Of a stretch of DNA of 6,902 nt, positions 6,199-6,902 are shown piece by piece. The stretch spans positions 1 to 6,902 of the forward strand of contig JAQTMA010000219.1 in assembly GCA_028714615.1 (NCBI GenBank), written 5' to 3'. The DNA is from Anaerolineaceae bacterium (GTDB lineage: Bacteria; Chloroflexota; Anaerolineae; Anaerolineales; Anaerolineaceae). The stretch's first letter is position 1. Every line of letters begins with the position of its first letter. Made by a program: the position numbers and the translations under genes. The notes beneath the pieces were generated by a model, which was given only the letters and a program-made list of their open reading frames with translations, had not been told where the DNA came from and ran no database searches.

Positions 6199-6465
6199 TT
6201 ATCGCTCCTGCTCGTGAGCAGTCGTGATCGCCAAGTTGATAACCGAACGGAAAAACCAGGGCGCGAAGGGACGGCCCGGGTCTAGATGATCGATTCGCTG
6301 GTAGGCATTGAGGGAGGCTTGCTGAACAACTTCCTGGGCGCTTTGCAGGTCGCGGGTGATGAGGTATGCCACCCGGAGTGCTTTGATCTGGTGTTTTTCT
6401 ACTAACCACTCCAGCCCACCAATGTCACCGCATTTCAAGCGGCTCACTGCGCTGTCATCGTCCAT
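6199..6465 (-). CDS. ECF sigma factor, region 2 part
   Basis: 88 residues from ATG 6465, preceded on the minus strand by AAGGAG with a 4-nt spacer. The sequence is a complete sigma-70 region 2: GLEWLVEKHQIKALRVAYLI at about 17-36, DLQSAQEVVQQASLNAYQRI at 39-58, and the typical RPFAPWFFRSVINLAI at 65-80. Region 2 binds the core polymerase clamp and melts the -10 element. The chain stops at TAA 6201-6199, just where the linker to region 4 should begin. Alone it lacks -35 recognition. Recognition of the family is firm; whether the fragment is functional is open. Confidence 0.85.
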   Translation of the reverse strand: MDDDSAVSRLKCGDIGGLEWLVEKHQIKALRVAYLITRDLQSAQEVVQQASLNAYQRIDHLDPGRPFAPWFFRSVINLAITTAHEQER

Positions 6466-6469
6466 TCAA

Positions 6470-6475
6470 CTCCTT
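6470..6475 (-). promoter_or_regulatory. Shine-Dalgarno of the sigma gene
   Basis: AAGGAG on the minus strand, 4 nt before ATG 6465. It fixes the start of the sigma reading frame. Confidence 0.6.
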
Positions 6476-6498
6476 ATGATCTCAAGTTGTATACTGCT

Positions 6499-6504
6499 AT
6501 TATA
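6499..6504 (-). promoter_or_regulatory. Candidate -10 box of the sigma/anti-sigma operon
   Basis: The minus strand reads TATAAT here, 34 nt before the sigma start, within an alternating A/T stretch. No good -35 box is visible at 16-18 bp, so the promoter may rely on an activator or another sigma factor. Confidence 0.35.
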
Positions 6505-6564
6505 TATACTGGTAAGTGGGCTAAATGGTTGGGATTTCTTTCGCCTCTTTCCAAGGATGAATAC

Positions 6565-6596
6565 GAATGAGGGCAGTCCAAGGGCTGCCCTCATTC
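6565..6596. terminator. 12-bp perfect hairpin in the sigma/ABC-F gap
   Basis: GAATGAGGGCAG at 6565-6576 pairs with CTGCCCTCATTC at 6585-6596 around TCCAAGGG. Like the hairpin at 3448-3482 it has no U-tract. On the minus strand it lies 57 nt past the stop of the possible gene remnant at 6654-6791, so it may be that gene's old terminator and would insulate the sigma operon. Confidence 0.5.
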
Positions 6597-6653
6597 ACAC
6601 CTTCTTGTCTACGTTATCCTTATTCCAAAGTTGGTCTTTCGGATAAGATATTC

Positions 6654-6791
6654 CTAAAGAGTGCCTGATGGATCTGATTCAATATAAGCATTCCACGAAC
6701 CCCAATACCCAGACGTTCGCGATACCCAATTGTATCCCACCTGATACGGAATGCCGTAATAGACGATGAGCGCGTTTGGTATAATCCTTCT
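6654..6791 (-). pseudogene. Possible 3' remnant of a minus-strand gene
   Basis: An open minus-strand frame of 45 codons without an ATG, bounded by TGA (6794-6792) and TAG (6656-6654). Its peptide is unusually protein-like for intergenic DNA: PNALIVYYGIPYQVGYNWV, then SGYWGSWNAYIESDPSGTL, rich in Tyr, Trp and Gly. A hairpin follows at terminator distance. I do not recognise the family. Chance is a real alternative for a frame this short. Confidence 0.22.
6777..6785 (+). promoter_or_regulatory. Extended -10 promoter of the ABC-F gene
   Basis: TGGTATAAT is a perfect extended -10 element (TGnTATAAT). There is no good -35 box, which extended -10 promoters often lack. Transcription would start near 6792, giving a leader of about 18 nt before ATG 6810. 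Confidence 0.5.
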
Positions 6792-6800
6792 TCAAGGATT
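6783..6800 (+). promoter_or_regulatory. Palindrome overlapping the -10 box and the ribosome binding site
   Basis: AATCCTT (6783-6789) and AAGGATT (6794-6800) form a perfect 7-bp inverted repeat around CTTC. It covers the last three bases of the -10 box, the likely start site and the AAGGA at 6794-6798. It could be an operator, or a hairpin hiding the Shine-Dalgarno in longer transcripts. Confidence 0.35.
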
Positions 6801-6809
6801 TAACCACTT

Positions 6810-6902
6810 ATGGCCCTGATCAGTCTACAGGAGGTCAGCCTGGGCTTTGGCGGCCCGCTGCTTCTGGAAGAAGTCAATCTGCAAATCGAACGAGGGGAAT
6901 GG
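6810..6902 (+). CDS. ABC-F family ATPase (Uup-like), N-terminal 31 codons only
   Basis: The gene starts at ATG 6810 and runs off the right edge in frame. The peptide MALISLQEVSLGFGG followed by PLLLEEVNLQIERGEW is the first beta-strand region of an ABC nucleotide-binding domain, just before where the Walker A loop is expected. The opening MALISL..VSL.FGG closely matches my memory of Uup-type ABC-F proteins, which have two fused ATPase domains, no membrane part, and act on ribosomes or branched DNA. An ordinary ABC transporter ATPase cannot be excluded from 31 residues. AAGGA lies 11 nt before the ATG, slightly far. Confidence 0.75.
   Translation, partial: MALISLQEVSLGFGGPLLLEEVNLQIERGEW

Larger units (their letters stand above)
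5905..6465 (-). pseudogene. Composite ECF sigma factor frame interrupted by in-frame TAA
   Basis: The region 2 and region 4 reading frames described separately below are in the same frame (starts 309 nt apart). The only interruption is the TAA at 6201-6199, after EHEQER or similar at the end of region 2. Reading through gives 186 codons before the TGA at 5907-5905, the normal ECF length, with a linker ISLEPVQGKPGLED and no frameshift. Most simply this is a gene inactivated by one substitution (for example CAA to TAA). It could also be an expressed two-part sigma factor. Confidence 0.65.
6466..6809. other. Intergenic region between the sigma gene and the ABC-F gene
   Basis: A 344-nt divergent spacer, more A+T-rich than the left half of the window. 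It contains the sigma-side ribosome binding site and -10 box, the hairpin at 6565-6596, small inverted repeats (GATAC/GTATC at 6721-6736; TACGG/CCGTA at 6745-6758), the possible gene remnant and the ABC-F promoter. A 33-codon plus-strand frame at 6668-6769 has no protein-like character. No tRNA or known RNA fold was recognised. Confidence 0.5.

Noticed and set aside
6156..6201. Frameshift as the cause of the broken sigma gene
   Set aside because: The two parts are in the same frame (309 nt between starts) and a single TAA separates them, so no insertion or deletion is needed.
6356..6646. Plus-strand frame of 96 codons with a hydrophobic stretch
   Set aside because: It begins antisense to sigma region 2 and runs through the sigma promoter and the hairpin; the hydrophobic part comes from A+T-rich promoter DNA.
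6614..6646. TTATCC/GGATAA inverted repeat as a regulatory site
   Set aside because: Only 6-bp arms with a 21-nt loop in A+T-rich DNA; expected by chance.
1..6902. Mobile element, CRISPR array or tRNA
   Set aside because: No transposase or integrase frame, no regularly spaced direct repeats and no cloverleaf-like sequence were found on either strand.

Overview
The window looks like chromosomal DNA of a free-living bacterium, most probably a Chloroflexota (Anaerolineae-type) organism. I infer this from family recognition rather than from any marker gene: a cache-HAMP class III cyclase, a DUF7282 plus 'secreted repeat' lipoprotein, a DUF420-like membrane cupredoxin, and an ECF sigma factor followed by a single-pass 'NLWP' anti-sigma-like protein. 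There is no rRNA, tRNA, CRISPR array or recognisable insertion sequence.

Positions 1-2266 (+): the 3' part of a membrane adenylate cyclase gene, open at the left edge, overlaps by ATGA a gene for a one-pass protein with a long Pro/Thr-rich outer tail. A 233-nt gap (2267-2499) follows, with two hairpins and two TATAAT hexamers. Positions 2500-3432 (+): a lipoprotein with two extracytoplasmic domains, closed by a strong 15-bp hairpin. Positions 3513-4787 (+): a four-helix membrane protein whose outer part ends in a type 1 copper (plastocyanin-like) domain. These two genes suggest investment in surface redox or copper proteins.

Positions 4790-6465 (-): a convergent operon ending 2 nt from the cupredoxin gene. 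It encodes an ECF sigma factor and, overlapping it by ATGA, a membrane anti-sigma-like protein. Both genes carry an in-frame nonsense codon: TAA at 6199-6201, between sigma regions 2 and 4, and TAG at 5876-5878, after ten codons of the anti-sigma gene. Each defect is a single codon in an otherwise intact reading frame. This is the most interesting part of the window. It is either a freshly inactivated sigma/anti-sigma switch, a two-polypeptide sigma factor, or sequencing error.

Positions 6466-6809 are intergenic. They hold the sigma promoter region, a 12-bp hairpin, a possible minus-strand gene remnant and an extended -10 promoter. The latter precedes the first 31 codons of an ABC-F (Uup-like) ATPase gene that runs off the right edge.
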